A stretch of DNA of 24,598 nt from Collinsella sp. (GTDB taxonomy: Bacteria > Actinomycetota > Coriobacteriia > Coriobacteriales > Coriobacteriaceae), in NCBI GenBank assembly GCA_019425005.1, contig JAHYYK010000026.1, positions 1 to 24,598 on the forward strand, in the 5' to 3' direction. The position numbers and the translations under genes are program-made. Below, in pieces: positions 18,132 to 24,598 of the stretch. Every line of letters starts with the position of its first letter. Positions within the stretch are counted from its first letter, which is position 1. A model generated the notes under the pieces. That model was not told the origin of the DNA. It made no database searches and saw only the letters and a list, made by a program, of their open reading frames with translations.

Positions 18132-19010
18132 CTAGCGCTCGACAAATGCCTCGATATCACTCAGTAGGCGCTTTGCCTCCTGGCGGCCCTGAATATACAG
18201 GTCGAGGAGCTTTGCCGGATCATGCTCAACGTGACCGACCTCGACCGGCTTTTGTGGAGCAACGACCAGCGCGCGGCCCTCGCGCTCATACTTCCACAGA
18301 TGCATGCGCTGGATGTTATAGCGGTCGTGGCGCGTCTCGATAGCCTCAAGCAGGTAGGGGTAGTCGGCATAGCGAGCGCGTGCGGCGGGCATAAACTCGT
18401 AGGGCTTTTTTTCGTACGAGCGGTCCTGCGTGACAATGACAACCGCGCGGTCGAAGCCCGCCTCCTCCAGCACGTGCTCGATGGGGACCGAATCGGCTAC
18501 GCCGCCGTCGACGTATTTGTGCCCATCGATCTCGACCGGCGGCGTCACCAGCGGCAGCGACGTCGAGGCGCGCACGGCATCGAGGTCGAGCACGGCGCTT
18601 TTGACCGGCAGGTATGCAGCGGTTCCAAAGAGCATGTCCGTCGCGACGGCGTACATCTTGGTGGGGCTCGCGTCGAACGCTTCGTTGTCAAAGGGATCCA
18701 GGCGGTCCTGGACATCGTTGAAGATAAAATCGTAACCCACGATGGAGCCCGTGGACGCAAACGATGCGGCGCCCATGAAGCGGTTGTCATTGCAGAAAGC
18801 CAGGTTGATGCGGTTGGCACGGCCGATCTGATGCGACTTGTAGTTCACGCCGTTGAGAGCGCCGGCCGATACGCCATATACCGCCGGAATCTCGACGCCG
18901 GCCTCCATGAGAACGTCGAGTACGCCTGCGGTAAATTGCCCGCGGAAGCTGCCGCCCTCCAAAACGAGCGCGACCTTGCCGGCGTTCTTTGCCTTATCTT
19001 CTGCAGTCAT
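18132..19010 (-). CDS. Patatin-like phospholipase (YjjU/RssA type)
   Basis: A 292-residue serine acyl hydrolase with the patatin Ser-Asp dyad. The oxyanion segment LVLEGGSFRGQFTAGVLD (about 15-32) is followed by the nucleophile elbow GVSAG (S48). The catalytic Asp is D168 in YVDGGVADSVP, so the active site is complete. The C-terminal third has many Tyr, Arg and Glu residues and no further motif. No signal peptide or membrane segment is seen, so it should be cytoplasmic, acting on membrane or stored lipid; the substrate is unknown. AGGAGG six bases before the ATG supports the start. It is a single gene between the ribosomal operon promoter and a repeat-rich stretch. Confidence 0.9.
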   Translation of the reverse strand: MTAEDKAKNAGKVALVLEGGSFRGQFTAGVLDVLMEAGVEIPAVYGVSAGALNGVNYKSHQIGRANRINLAFCNDNRFMGAASFASTGSIVGYDFIFNDVQDRLDPFDNEAFDASPTKMYAVATDMLFGTAAYLPVKSAVLDLDAVRASTSLPLVTPPVEIDGHKYVDGGVADSVPIEHVLEEAGFDRAVVIVTQDRSYEKKPYEFMPAARARYADYPYLLEAIETRHDRYNIQRMHLWKYEREGRALVVAPQKPVEVGHVEHDPAKLLDLYIQGRQEAKRLLSDIEAFVER

Positions 19011-19097
19011 ATTGACCTCCTGCGATTGCGTTTTGGCTTTCTTCTACCCAGTTTTGGAATGGAGGGCGCATAGGTTTTGGAGTTGAGAATATGGAGC

Positions 19098-19239
19098 GGA
19101 AAGCGTGTCCCAATTTGAGGCGGGATTCCGGGATGAACTTTCCGCTTGGACCGCCGTTGGGAAAGCGTGTCCCGTTCTGAGCGCGGATTCCGGGATGGAT
19201 TTTCCGCCTGGGCCGCCGTTAGGAAAGCGCGTCCCACCC
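19098..19239. repeat. 62-bp tandem repeat, two full units and one partial
   Basis: Units start at 19098, 19160 and 19222, each with GGAAAGCG(T/C)GTCCC; the third breaks off after about 18 bases. Full units share GATTCCGGGATG, TTTCCGC and CCGCCGTT. Within a unit GCGGAAAG near the start and CTTTCCGC about 40 bases on are inverted, so each can fold into a hairpin. There is no reading frame. Divergence between units is a handful of substitutions. Confidence 0.8.
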
Positions 19240-19251
19240 TACGTTGCCGTA

Positions 19252-19298
19252 GCGTTTGCTTAACGCCCGCGCCCTGCACAGAGTTCGATTCCCCGCGG
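19252..19298 (+). repeat. 47-bp repeat with tmRNA 3'-end sequence, copy 1
   Basis: This segment matches 19461-19507 at 45 of 47 positions. It starts GCGTTTGCTTAACGCC and ends GAGTTCGATTCCCCGCGG, resembling the T arm of the tmRNA nearby but in the opposite orientation. It is not itself a functional RNA gene. Confidence 0.75.
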
Positions 19299-19373
19299 GT
19301 TTGGGGTTCCGTTGATGCGGCGCATGGCCGGCTGAGATTCGATAACATCGCATCCATATTGGGCTGATAGTTT

Positions 19374-19507
19374 GCGCGGAGAATCCGCGTATTTGCTTCG
19401 CAAATCCGCGCCGGCTTCGGCCGGCTGCCGCCGCCCTCGCCCGCGGGCTACAAACGCTTCGCGTTTGCTTAACGCCCGCGCCCTGCATAGAGTTCGATTC
19501 TCCGCGG
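19374..19507. repeat. Hairpin-rich element with inverted tmRNA-like ends
   Basis: It opens with GCGCGGAGAATC (19374-19385) and closes with GATTCTCCGCGG (19496-19507), an 11-bp inverted pair that copies the tmRNA 3' T arm. Inside are three short perfect stems with TTC or TTCG loops: ATTTGC/GCAAAT, GCCGGC/GCCGGC and AAACGC/GCGTTT. The last 47 bases are the second copy of the repeat at 19252. No gene is present. It lies directly downstream of the tmRNA terminator. Confidence 0.6.
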
Positions 19508-19520
19508 TATCCATATGTAA

Positions 19521-19555
19521 TAAAAAGGCAGGTAGAGACACTTCTCTACCTGCCT
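19521..19555 (-). terminator. Terminator of the tmRNA gene
   Basis: AGGCAGGTAGAG (19526-19537) and CTCTACCTGCCT (19544-19555) form a perfect 12-bp stem with a six-base loop. On the minus strand the stem is followed by TTTTTATTA. It is nine bases after the tmRNA CCA end. Confidence 0.93.
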
Positions 19556-19563
19556 GTTACGTA

Positions 19564-19927
19564 TGGTGGAGGCGCGGAGAATCGAACTCCGGTCCACGAA
19601 AGCCCCCTGATTGGCATCTCCAAGCTCAGTCGCTGGTTTTGTCTCGGACGCTTTGCGCGCAGCGACACGCTCGCGGCGTCCTAACCGGTTCGGTCTTAGC
19701 CTGCGCCATACCGATTACGTGCGCAGGAGCATTCCCCTAAAATGACGTCGCGCCGGTGTCGGGGAAATCACCGGGTTGACGCGCCGCTATAAACTAAGCA
19801 GCGAGAGCCATAGGCTCAAAAGAAGAGTTGTTGTCAATTCAATTTGACGGTACCCCTGTTTAACGAGGCGAGGAGACCTCGGCTTGCTTCCTCTCTCAGA
19901 GCTATCGTGTCGAAACCAGTCGCCCCC
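19564..19927 (-). ncRNA. ssrA: Transfer-messenger RNA (tmRNA)
   Basis: A one-piece 364-nt tmRNA that rescues stalled ribosomes. The 5' end GGGGGCGACTGGTTTCGACA pairs with the 3' CGCCTCC, followed by A and an encoded CCA (19566-19564). The T arm is CGGAGTTCGATTCTCCG. A tag reading frame at 19835-19794 encodes DNNSSFEPMALAA and a TAG stop; it ends in the expected LAA. The exact resume codon is uncertain (GAC is assumed; a TGA lies two codons further upstream in frame). GC-rich pseudoknot-like stems fill the rest. An extended -10, TGGTAAGAT (plus 20026-20031 for the hexamer), about 100 bases upstream may be its promoter. Confidence 0.96.
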
Positions 19928-20166
19928 GAATGTCGGGAAAGTCTGGATGGCATTGGGCACGCAAGCACCCAACACCCGTCGACTTTTCAAGGAGCATGCA
20001 GGGCGAGCCCCGCTTGTGGAGTGTTATCTTACCACGTTCTGAAAGCGGACAGCTGTTCTATGCACGAGCTGTGAAGACCCCAATGTGCGCCGCACTTCGC
20101 ACTTTTGCCACCGATCGCGTAACGTATATTTTCGCCAAGCAAAATTGACCCGTCGAAAGGACCGTT

Positions 20167-20601
20167 ATGGATACCAAGCAGCAACTCGTCAATGCCCTCG
20201 CAGGCCTGGGCTCAACCATTACCGAAGCTATGGATGTCATCGAAGGCTTTGTCCCCTGCGGACATCCCGCCCTCACGGTTTCGAACGCACTCGTCGCGCT
20301 GGACGCTAACGATGATGTGGCTCTCGCCCAGCAGCTTGAGACCGTCGAGGGCTTTATCGACCACGTGAGTGAGAACCGCGGCGTGGCCGCCTACCACGGC
20401 ATCGAGGTCGAACTCGCGGGTCCCAAAGCCGATCTGCTCGCAGCAATCCGCGAGGTAGGCGCCCTTATGCAGACCGCAGGCGTCAAGAACACCCAGGTCA
20501 ACGAGTGGGTCTACCGCAGTCTGGCAGCACTCGACAGCTCCGACGAAAAGGCAGCCGAGCAGCTCGCAGAAAGTCCCGCCATTAAGGCCGAGCTTTTGTA
20601 A
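20167..20601 (+). CDS. Hypothetical 144-residue protein
   Basis: No family was recognised. The protein is acidic and predicted to be mostly helical, with runs rich in Ala, Leu, Glu and Asp (for example DANDDVALAQQLETVEGFID and the C-terminal SSDEKAAEQLAESPAIKAEL). It has a single Cys (FVPCGHPALT) and no membrane segment or signal peptide, so it should be cytoplasmic. AAAGGA about seven bases before the ATG supports the start, and codon use is like the neighbours, so it is probably a real gene. It is divergent from ssrA and convergent with the PIN gene, with a TATATT at 20125-20130 as possible -10. No operon partner points to a role. Confidence 0.8.
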   Translation: MDTKQQLVNALAGLGSTITEAMDVIEGFVPCGHPALTVSNALVALDANDDVALAQQLETVEGFIDHVSENRGVAAYHGIEVELAGPKADLLAAIREVGALMQTAGVKNTQVNEWVYRSLAALDSSDEKAAEQLAESPAIKAELL

Positions 20602-20612
20602 ATAGAAGGCGC

Positions 20613-20645
20613 GGGTCCCTTGGCGCATCGTCGTCCAAGAGGCCC
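20613..20645. terminator. Hairpin between convergent genes
   Basis: GGGTCCCTTGG (20613-20623) and CCAAGAGGCCC (20635-20645) pair over 11 positions, two of them wobble-compatible. It lies between the hypothetical gene and the converging PIN gene. No T-run follows, so it is a weak terminator at best. Confidence 0.45.
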
Positions 20646-20659
20646 ACAAACAGTTCGCG

Positions 20660-21154
20660 TCAACCGATAGCCGCGCCGCCGCGTTCGGCCAAAGCCAGAA
20701 TCGGCATCATTTGGCGCGGGGTCTTTGCTGCAAGATCGGCATGTTCGAGCAGCTTGCGATCGTTGGTCACCAAGTAATCGACCTGCGCGCGCTTGCACGC
20801 GGCGAGCACCAAGTTGTCCTCGTAATCGCGATGGAGCGCTAAGTATTTGTCGGCCAGCCAAAGGTCCGACGCATCTGCACCCACGGCCGTGGCGTTTTCG
20901 GTCATGTTCCGAACAAACGCCAACGCCGCATCGCCAATTGCACGGGCAGATGCCTCGTCGAGCGCTTCCCCACTGGCAAGAACGCTACGCTTCAGCTCGT
21001 GTTGGACAACGTACAGCACGTCCTTGGCGATATGCACCGGAAAGAACAGCAATGCCCCCGCCTCCGCCGCCTGCCCAATAAACGCACGCGCGGCAAGCGA
21101 CTCAGCATGGTCGACGCAAAACGAATCAACCCATACGTTGGCATCCAAACGCAA
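20660..21154 (-). CDS. PIN-domain protein (VapC-like nuclease fold)
   Basis: A PIN-fold protein of about 164 residues, probably a metal-dependent ribonuclease. The first strand RLDANVWVDSF carries the leading catalytic Asp, and the distal acidic cluster is in DYEDNLVLAACKRAQVDYL followed by VTNDRKLL, which is the common PIN ending. The start is uncertain. The frame is open to a GTG at 21217, but that stretch encodes the terminator of the upstream ATPase gene, so a TTG at 21154 (or 21148), right after the terminator and giving the usual LRLDANV start, is preferred; neither has a good ribosome site. No antitoxin-like gene lies beside it, so it is either an orphan toxin-family protein or a housekeeping PIN protein. 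Confidence 0.75.
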   Translation of the reverse strand: MRLDANVWVDSFCVDHAESLAARAFIGQAAEAGALLFFPVHIAKDVLYVVQHELKRSVLASGEALDEASARAIGDAALAFVRNMTENATAVGADASDLWLADKYLALHRDYEDNLVLAACKRAQVDYLVTNDRKLLEHADLAAKTPRQMMPILALAERGGAAIG

Positions 21155-21198
21155 AAGGCCTGCGCCCGGACGACACCGATGCCGTCTGGGCGCAGGCC
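21149..21198 (-). terminator. Terminator of the P-type ATPase gene
   Basis: Plus 21157-21172 and 21183-21198 pair over 16 positions with one wobble (GGCCTGCGCCC in the left arm). On the minus strand TTTTGCGTTTG follows. It lies 25 bases after the ATPase stop and immediately before the likely PIN start. Confidence 0.88.
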
Positions 21199-21222
21199 AG
21201 ATAACGTGGGCGAACACGTCTG

Positions 21223-23298
21223 CTAACGCAGGTACGCCTTTGCGTTGCCCAGGCTGTAGGCGATCGTTGAGCCGTTGTGCAGCAGTGACGACGTCTGCGG
21301 AGTGATCATGCCGGTAATACCCAATGCCAACAGCGCCGAGTTGGTGAGCATCACCTTGGAATACGAACTCGTCAGACGGTCGATGAGACCCTGACTCATG
21401 CGGCGCAGGCGCACGATCGCGGCCAGATCCGTATCGGTCAGGATGATATCGGCGACTTCCTTGGCGATGTCGCTTCCGCCACCCATGGCCAGGCCCACGT
21501 CGGCCAAACCGAGCGCCGGCGAATCGTTGACGCCGTCGCCCACCATGGCAACATGGCGCCCCTCGCTCTTAATGCGTTCCACATAGGCGTACTTGTCCTC
21601 GGGCAGCAGTTCGGCCTTAAACTCGTCGACACCCGCCTCGCGCGCAATGCGCTCGGCCGTGCGCTCGGAATCGCCCGTGAGCATAACGACATGCTTGACG
21701 CCCAGCGCATGCAGGTCGGCGATGGCCTCACGGACCCCAGGCTTGAGCGGATCTTCGATGCCGAGCACGCCGACGACCTTTCCATCGACCGCCAGATACA
21801 GCGGCGACAGGCCCTGCATCTGGGACTCAATGCGCTCCTTGATGTCGGATTCGAGCTGTGCGCCCTCGTCCTCAAATACAAAGTGCGCGGAACCGATGAT
21901 GGCGCGACGTCCTTCAATGGACGAAGCGATGCCGTGCGCCACGATGTACTCGACAGCGGCATGGCGCTCGCGGTGCTCGAGCTCGCGCTCGCATGCCGCA
22001 TTGACCACGGCGCGCGCCACCGGATGCGGGAAATGCTCCTCCAGGCAAGCGGAAAGGCGCAGGACCTCATCCTCGCTCCAGCCATCGGTGGTGAGTACGC
22101 AGGCAAGACGCGGCTGCGCCTCGGTGAGCGTGCCGGTCTTATCAAAGACAATGGTGTCGGCCTTGGCAAACGACTCAAAGTACTTCGCGCCCTTGACCAT
22201 GACGCCCATCTTGGCAGCATCGCTCATAGCGGTCATGACGGCAACGGAACCCGTGAGCTTGAGTGCGCACGAGTAGTCGACCATCAGTGCCGCCGAGGTC
22301 TTGATGAGGCTGCGGGTAGTAAGCGCAACTAGGCCCGCGAGCAGGAAGTTCCACGGGACGATCTTGTTGGCAAGGTCCTCCATATGCGACTGGCCCTCGG
22401 ACTTGAGCGAGTCGGCCGTCTGCACGAGCGAGACGATTGAGCGCAGTTTGGTTTGCGCCGTATTGGCGCGCACGCGCACCAAGATGCCGCCGTCTTCCAC
22501 GACGGTACCGGCGAACACGTCGTCGCCCACGCTGCGCTCGACGGCCAGCGGCTCGCCGGTCAGGGTCGCCTGGTTGACCATAGCGCTCCCCTGCTCGACA
22601 ACACCGTCGATGCAGATGGACATGCCGGTGCGCACGGCGACCAGATCGCCGGGCTCAAGCTCGGTCGCGGCAACGCTTACCTCGGTGTCGCCGACAACCT
22701 TTTGCGCCTTGTCGGGCACATCGAGCAGCGAGTTGATGAGCTCGTTTTCACTCATGGCGCGGGTGTAGTCCTCGAGCAGCTCGCCCACGTTGAGCAGGAA
22801 CATCGTCTGGCCCGCGGTGTCGACATCACGCTTGACGAACGAAATGCCGATGGCCGAAGCGTCGAGCACGGGAACGGTCAGGCGCGGCTGCGCGAGCTCA
22901 CGGAGGGCGGCGCGCAAAAAGGTCATGTAACCGGCCACGACAAACACCGCACGCAGGGGCGTGGGCAAAAACCAGCGACGTGCGTAGTGGGCGCCGACAA
23001 GTGTGGCAAGATCCATGACGAGCTTGTGCTTGCGCGGCTCGAGTTGTATCACGTAGCCCGTCTTTGCGTCGGCAATGGCCTGAGCGTCGAGCGCACCGAC
23101 GGCGGCCAGCACGGCATCGCGTCGCGGCTCGTCGTACTCCAGCGCCATCTGGCCAATGCGGCCATACACGCGCACCTTGCGCACGCCGTCGATGTCGCCA
23201 CCAAGCTTAAGAAGCGCATCGAGATCGCTCTCTGGCACAGGACCCGCCAACTGGAGGCGGGTCCTGCCGGGGATCTCGCTGATAATCGAGAATCTCAT
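21223..23298 (-). CDS. Heavy-metal translocating P1B-type ATPase
   Basis: A 691-residue membrane metal pump. An N-terminal HMA-like domain (PGRTRLQLAG at about 10-19) lacks the metal-binding CxxC. The actuator has LTGEP; the phosphorylation site is D386 in DKTGTLT; the nucleotide domain has the HP pair in EEHFPHPVARAV; the hinge is MVGDGVNDSPAL (about 587-598). The metal-site helix reads DYSCALKLTGS with C344, not the CPC of copper and zinc pumps; S-C-A variants of this type resemble Mn/Fe-linked CtpC-like pumps, so manganese or iron is suggested but not proven. Few N-terminal membrane helices can be seen. It lies 18 bases behind a DUF6110-type gene and ends in a strong terminator. The ribosome site is weak. 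Confidence 0.92.
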   Translation of the reverse strand: MRFSIISEIPGRTRLQLAGPVPESDLDALLKLGGDIDGVRKVRVYGRIGQMALEYDEPRRDAVLAAVGALDAQAIADAKTGYVIQLEPRKHKLVMDLATLVGAHYARRWFLPTPLRAVFVVAGYMTFLRAALRELAQPRLTVPVLDASAIGISFVKRDVDTAGQTMFLLNVGELLEDYTRAMSENELINSLLDVPDKAQKVVGDTEVSVAATELEPGDLVAVRTGMSICIDGVVEQGSAMVNQATLTGEPLAVERSVGDDVFAGTVVEDGGILVRVRANTAQTKLRSIVSLVQTADSLKSEGQSHMEDLANKIVPWNFLLAGLVALTTRSLIKTSAALMVDYSCALKLTGSVAVMTAMSDAAKMGVMVKGAKYFESFAKADTIVFDKTGTLTEAQPRLACVLTTDGWSEDEVLRLSACLEEHFPHPVARAVVNAACERELEHRERHAAVEYIVAHGIASSIEGRRAIIGSAHFVFEDEGAQLESDIKERIESQMQGLSPLYLAVDGKVVGVLGIEDPLKPGVREAIADLHALGVKHVVMLTGDSERTAERIAREAGVDEFKAELLPEDKYAYVERIKSEGRHVAMVGDGVNDSPALGLADVGLAMGGGSDIAKEVADIILTDTDLAAIVRLRRMSQGLIDRLTSSYSKVMLTNSALLALGITGMITPQTSSLLHNGSTIAYSLGNAKAYLR

Positions 23299-23316
23299 AG
23301 TTTGTGCCTGGAAGCG

Positions 23317-23562
23317 CTACTCAGCTGCGTTGTCCGCGGCGGCCTCGCTCTGGGTGATGTAAGCAGCCTCGGCAACCATGTCGTCGACATTAGCCTTGGC
23401 CTGCTCGACCATGTCCTGGTAGCCGTTCTTGATGCGCATACCGCACGCAATACCCTGCACGCAGGCATTCTTGACCGGAGCGCTGGTAAGCAGCTTGATG
23501 CCGGCCGTGCCAAGCAGAAAACCGCCACCAACAAGCAGGGTGTTAAACGTCGACTTCTTCAT
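23317..23562 (-). CDS. DUF6110-type small membrane-associated protein
   Basis: An 81-residue protein with an N-terminal membrane segment (TLLVGGGFLLGTAGIKLL) and a helical tail rich in Ala, Glu and Asp. The start pattern LLVGGGFLLGTAG followed by LLTS and a GMRIKNGY segment recalls DUF6110 proteins, which are typically found just upstream of HMA-type P-type ATPases; assignment is from memory of the family. A partner or stability role for the pump is inferred. GGGAGAAG upstream of the ATG at 23562 supports the start; the frame is open further upstream without a good site. It is the first gene of the ATPase transcript. Confidence 0.78.
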   Translation of the reverse strand: MKKSTFNTLLVGGGFLLGTAGIKLLTSAPVKNACVQGIACGMRIKNGYQDMVEQAKANVDDMVAEAAYITQSEAAADNAAE

Positions 23563-23670
23563 GTTGCTTCTCCCTTTTGCCGCATGGGGCGCGGCATGGT
23601 GCCTTAGCACCCGAGTTCATCAGTTAGCTCGAGCACGCTTTTGAAATACCTTAATTCTATCTAACTATCT

Positions 23671-23690
23671 AGGTCAGCCATGGCTAACCT
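23671..23690 (-). promoter_or_regulatory. DtxR-like metal-repressor palindrome
   Basis: On the minus strand AGGTTAGCC-AT-GGCTGACCT is a 9-2-9 inverted repeat with one mismatch. Its left half matches the iron/manganese repressor box of the DtxR/IdeR family (AGGTTAG). A TTAGAT/TAGAAT -10 region (plus 23654-23664) lies just downstream, so a bound repressor would block the promoter. It precedes the DUF6110-ATPase unit by about 110 bases, fitting metal-dependent regulation. Confidence 0.55.
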
Positions 23691-23719
23691 TTTGAAAATT
23701 AACGATGCGGAGTAACCGA

Positions 23720-23750
23720 TTGTCAATGTGACAAAGGGACTGTTCCTTTG
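23720..23750. repeat. Small double palindrome between transporter genes
   Basis: TTGTCA-atg-TGACAA (23720-23734) overlaps CAAAGG-GACTGTT-CCTTTG (23732-23750), two short perfect stems sharing bases. It is just beyond the stop codon of the ABC transporter and may serve as its weak terminator, or be a copy of a dispersed palindrome. Confidence 0.5.
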
Positions 23751-23757
23751 CCCCTTC

Positions 23758-24598
23758 TTACAGCTGCCAGGCAGCCGCTTCCTTTTGCAGCGCAACCATG
23801 CGGGCAAATTCTCCACCTGCCGCCTTGAGCTGCGCCGGAGTGCCCTGCTCGGCAACCACACCATCCTTGAGTACAACGATCTTATCGGCATTTTCTACCG
23901 TGCGCATACGGTGGGCGATCACGATAACTGTCTTTCCTGCGAGCAGGCGGGAGAGCGCCTGCTGCACCACGGTCTCGTTCTCCACATCCAAACTCGCCGT
24001 CGCCTCGTCCAGCAACACAATCGGCGCATCTTTGAGCAGCGCGCGGGCGATGGAGATGCGCTGGCGCTCGCCGCCGGACAGCTTGGAGCCGTTCTCGCCG
24101 ATCATGGTGTCATAGCCCTGCGGCATGCGGCTCACAAACTCGTCGCAGTTGGCGGCACGCGCGGCAGCAAGCACTTCCTCATCGGTGGCATCGCGACGAC
24201 CAAGACGGATGTTTCCCATCACCGTGTCGTCAAAGAGCAGCACGTCTTGGAACACAATGGCGTAGTCGCGCAGCAGTACCTCGGGGTCCACGCTCGCAAC
24301 ATCCACGCCACCCACGGTGACCGTGCCTTCGGTGGCGTCCCAAAAGCGCGCGGCCAGGCGGCTCACCGTAGACTTACCGGAACCCGAAGGACCGACCAGC
24401 GCCGTAACTTCGCCTTCCTTGGCGGTAAAGCTCACATCGGTAAGAACTTTCTCGCCGGCGCGGCCGTCCTCGCCCGCACCATAGCCAAATGCCACGTGAT
24501 CGAACACCACATCGTGGCCCACGGGCTCAAATTTCTCGCTGCCCCGCGCCACAGGCTCTTCCATGATGGAACGCATGCGCTTGGCAGACGACTCGGCG
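23758..24598 (-). CDS. ABC exporter, C-terminal nucleotide-binding part (partial)
   Basis: The 3' part of an ABC exporter half-transporter; the membrane domain lies beyond the window end. The visible ~280 residues form a complete nucleotide-binding domain: Walker A GPSGSGKST, Q-loop VFQDVLLFDDTV, signature LSGGERQRIS, Walker B IVLLDEATASLD and switch His in VIAHRMRTVE. The ATP-binding order and the VLTDVSFTAKEGEVTALVG start match MdlB/MsbA-type multidrug or lipid exporters, which usually occur as heterodimer gene pairs. Reading continues through 24598 (AESSAKRMRSIMEEP), so this is not a separate short gene. The substrate cannot be told. Confidence 0.93.
   Translation of the reverse strand, partial: AESSAKRMRSIMEEPVARGSEKFEPVGHDVVFDHVAFGYGAGEDGRAGEKVLTDVSFTAKEGEVTALVGPSGSGKSTVSRLAARFWDATEGTVTVGGVDVASVDPEVLLRDYAIVFQDVLLFDDTVMGNIRLGRRDATDEEVLAAARAANCDEFVSRMPQGYDTMIGENGSKLSGGERQRISIARALLKDAPIVLLDEATASLDVENETVVQQALSRLLAGKTVIVIAHRMRTVENADKIVVLKDGVVAEQGTPAQLKAAGGEFARMVALQKEAAAWQL

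Noticed and set aside
19372..19740. Plus- and minus-strand frames over the repeats and tmRNA
   Set aside because: They are translations of tmRNA and hairpin repeats and lack ribosome sites.
20167..21154. A toxin-antitoxin pair formed by the hypothetical protein and the PIN protein
   Set aside because: The genes converge instead of forming an operon, with a hairpin between them, and the 144-residue protein lacks a DNA-binding N-terminus.
21155..21217. PIN protein starting at the GTG at 21217
   Set aside because: The extra residues are encoded by the ATPase terminator hairpin, and no ribosome site precedes the GTG.

Overview
The window looks like chromosome of a high-GC member of the Coriobacteriia (Actinomycetota), most like Collinsella. 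This is an inference from gene content and style: a type III glutamine synthetase, a cobalamin methionine synthase with its reactivation domain on a separate gene, a large MalT/BTAD-type regulator, UPF0210 and DUF6110-type proteins, C-ending codons, and intergenic spaces full of inverted repeats. No database search was possible. Nothing resembles a prophage, a CRISPR array or an intact insertion sequence.

Layout. 1-690: tRNA-Glu with promoter and terminator, then a gene-free stretch holding a ~220 bp element bounded by imperfect inverted repeats. 688-2775 (-): type III glutamine synthetase. 2776-3201: gene-free, with a 76-nt nested hairpin. 3202-7430 (+): a tight methionine operon, metF, a stand-alone MetH activation-domain protein and a MetH lacking that domain. 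7539-8903 (+): UPF0210/DUF711 protein. 8904-9219: an element with perfect 32-bp inverted ends. 9220-10107 (+): methyltransferase with two-part codon usage. 10290-10589 (+): YhbY-type RNA-binding protein. 10659-13658 (-): a 999-residue ATPase/winged-helix/BTAD regulator. 14103-17010 (-): nagB, a PTS IIA(Glc)-type protein and glmM, i.e. amino-sugar metabolism. 17133-17974 (-): rpsI and rplM with a clear promoter and a structured leader. 18132-19010 (-): patatin-like phospholipase. 19011-19563: repeats (62-bp tandem units, TTC-loop hairpins, fragments of the tmRNA 3' end). 19564-19927 (-): tmRNA. 20167-20601 (+): unrecognised 144-residue protein. 20660-21154 (-): PIN-domain protein. 21223-23562 (-): metal P-type ATPase behind a DUF6110-type small membrane protein, with a DtxR-like palindrome upstream. 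23758 to the window end (-): C-terminal part of an ABC exporter.

How the genes fit together. MetF makes 5-methyl-tetrahydrofolate, MetH transfers the methyl group to homocysteine through cobalamin, and the separate activation protein should restore oxidised cobalamin using SAM. GlmM and NagB handle amino-sugar phosphates in opposite directions (towards cell wall and towards glycolysis), with a soluble PTS IIA between them. The ATPase/DUF6110 pair looks like a metal-regulated transport unit. The features most deserving a second look are the intergenic repeats, the 32-bp inverted repeat element, the DtxR-like operator and the large regulator with no obvious target beside it.
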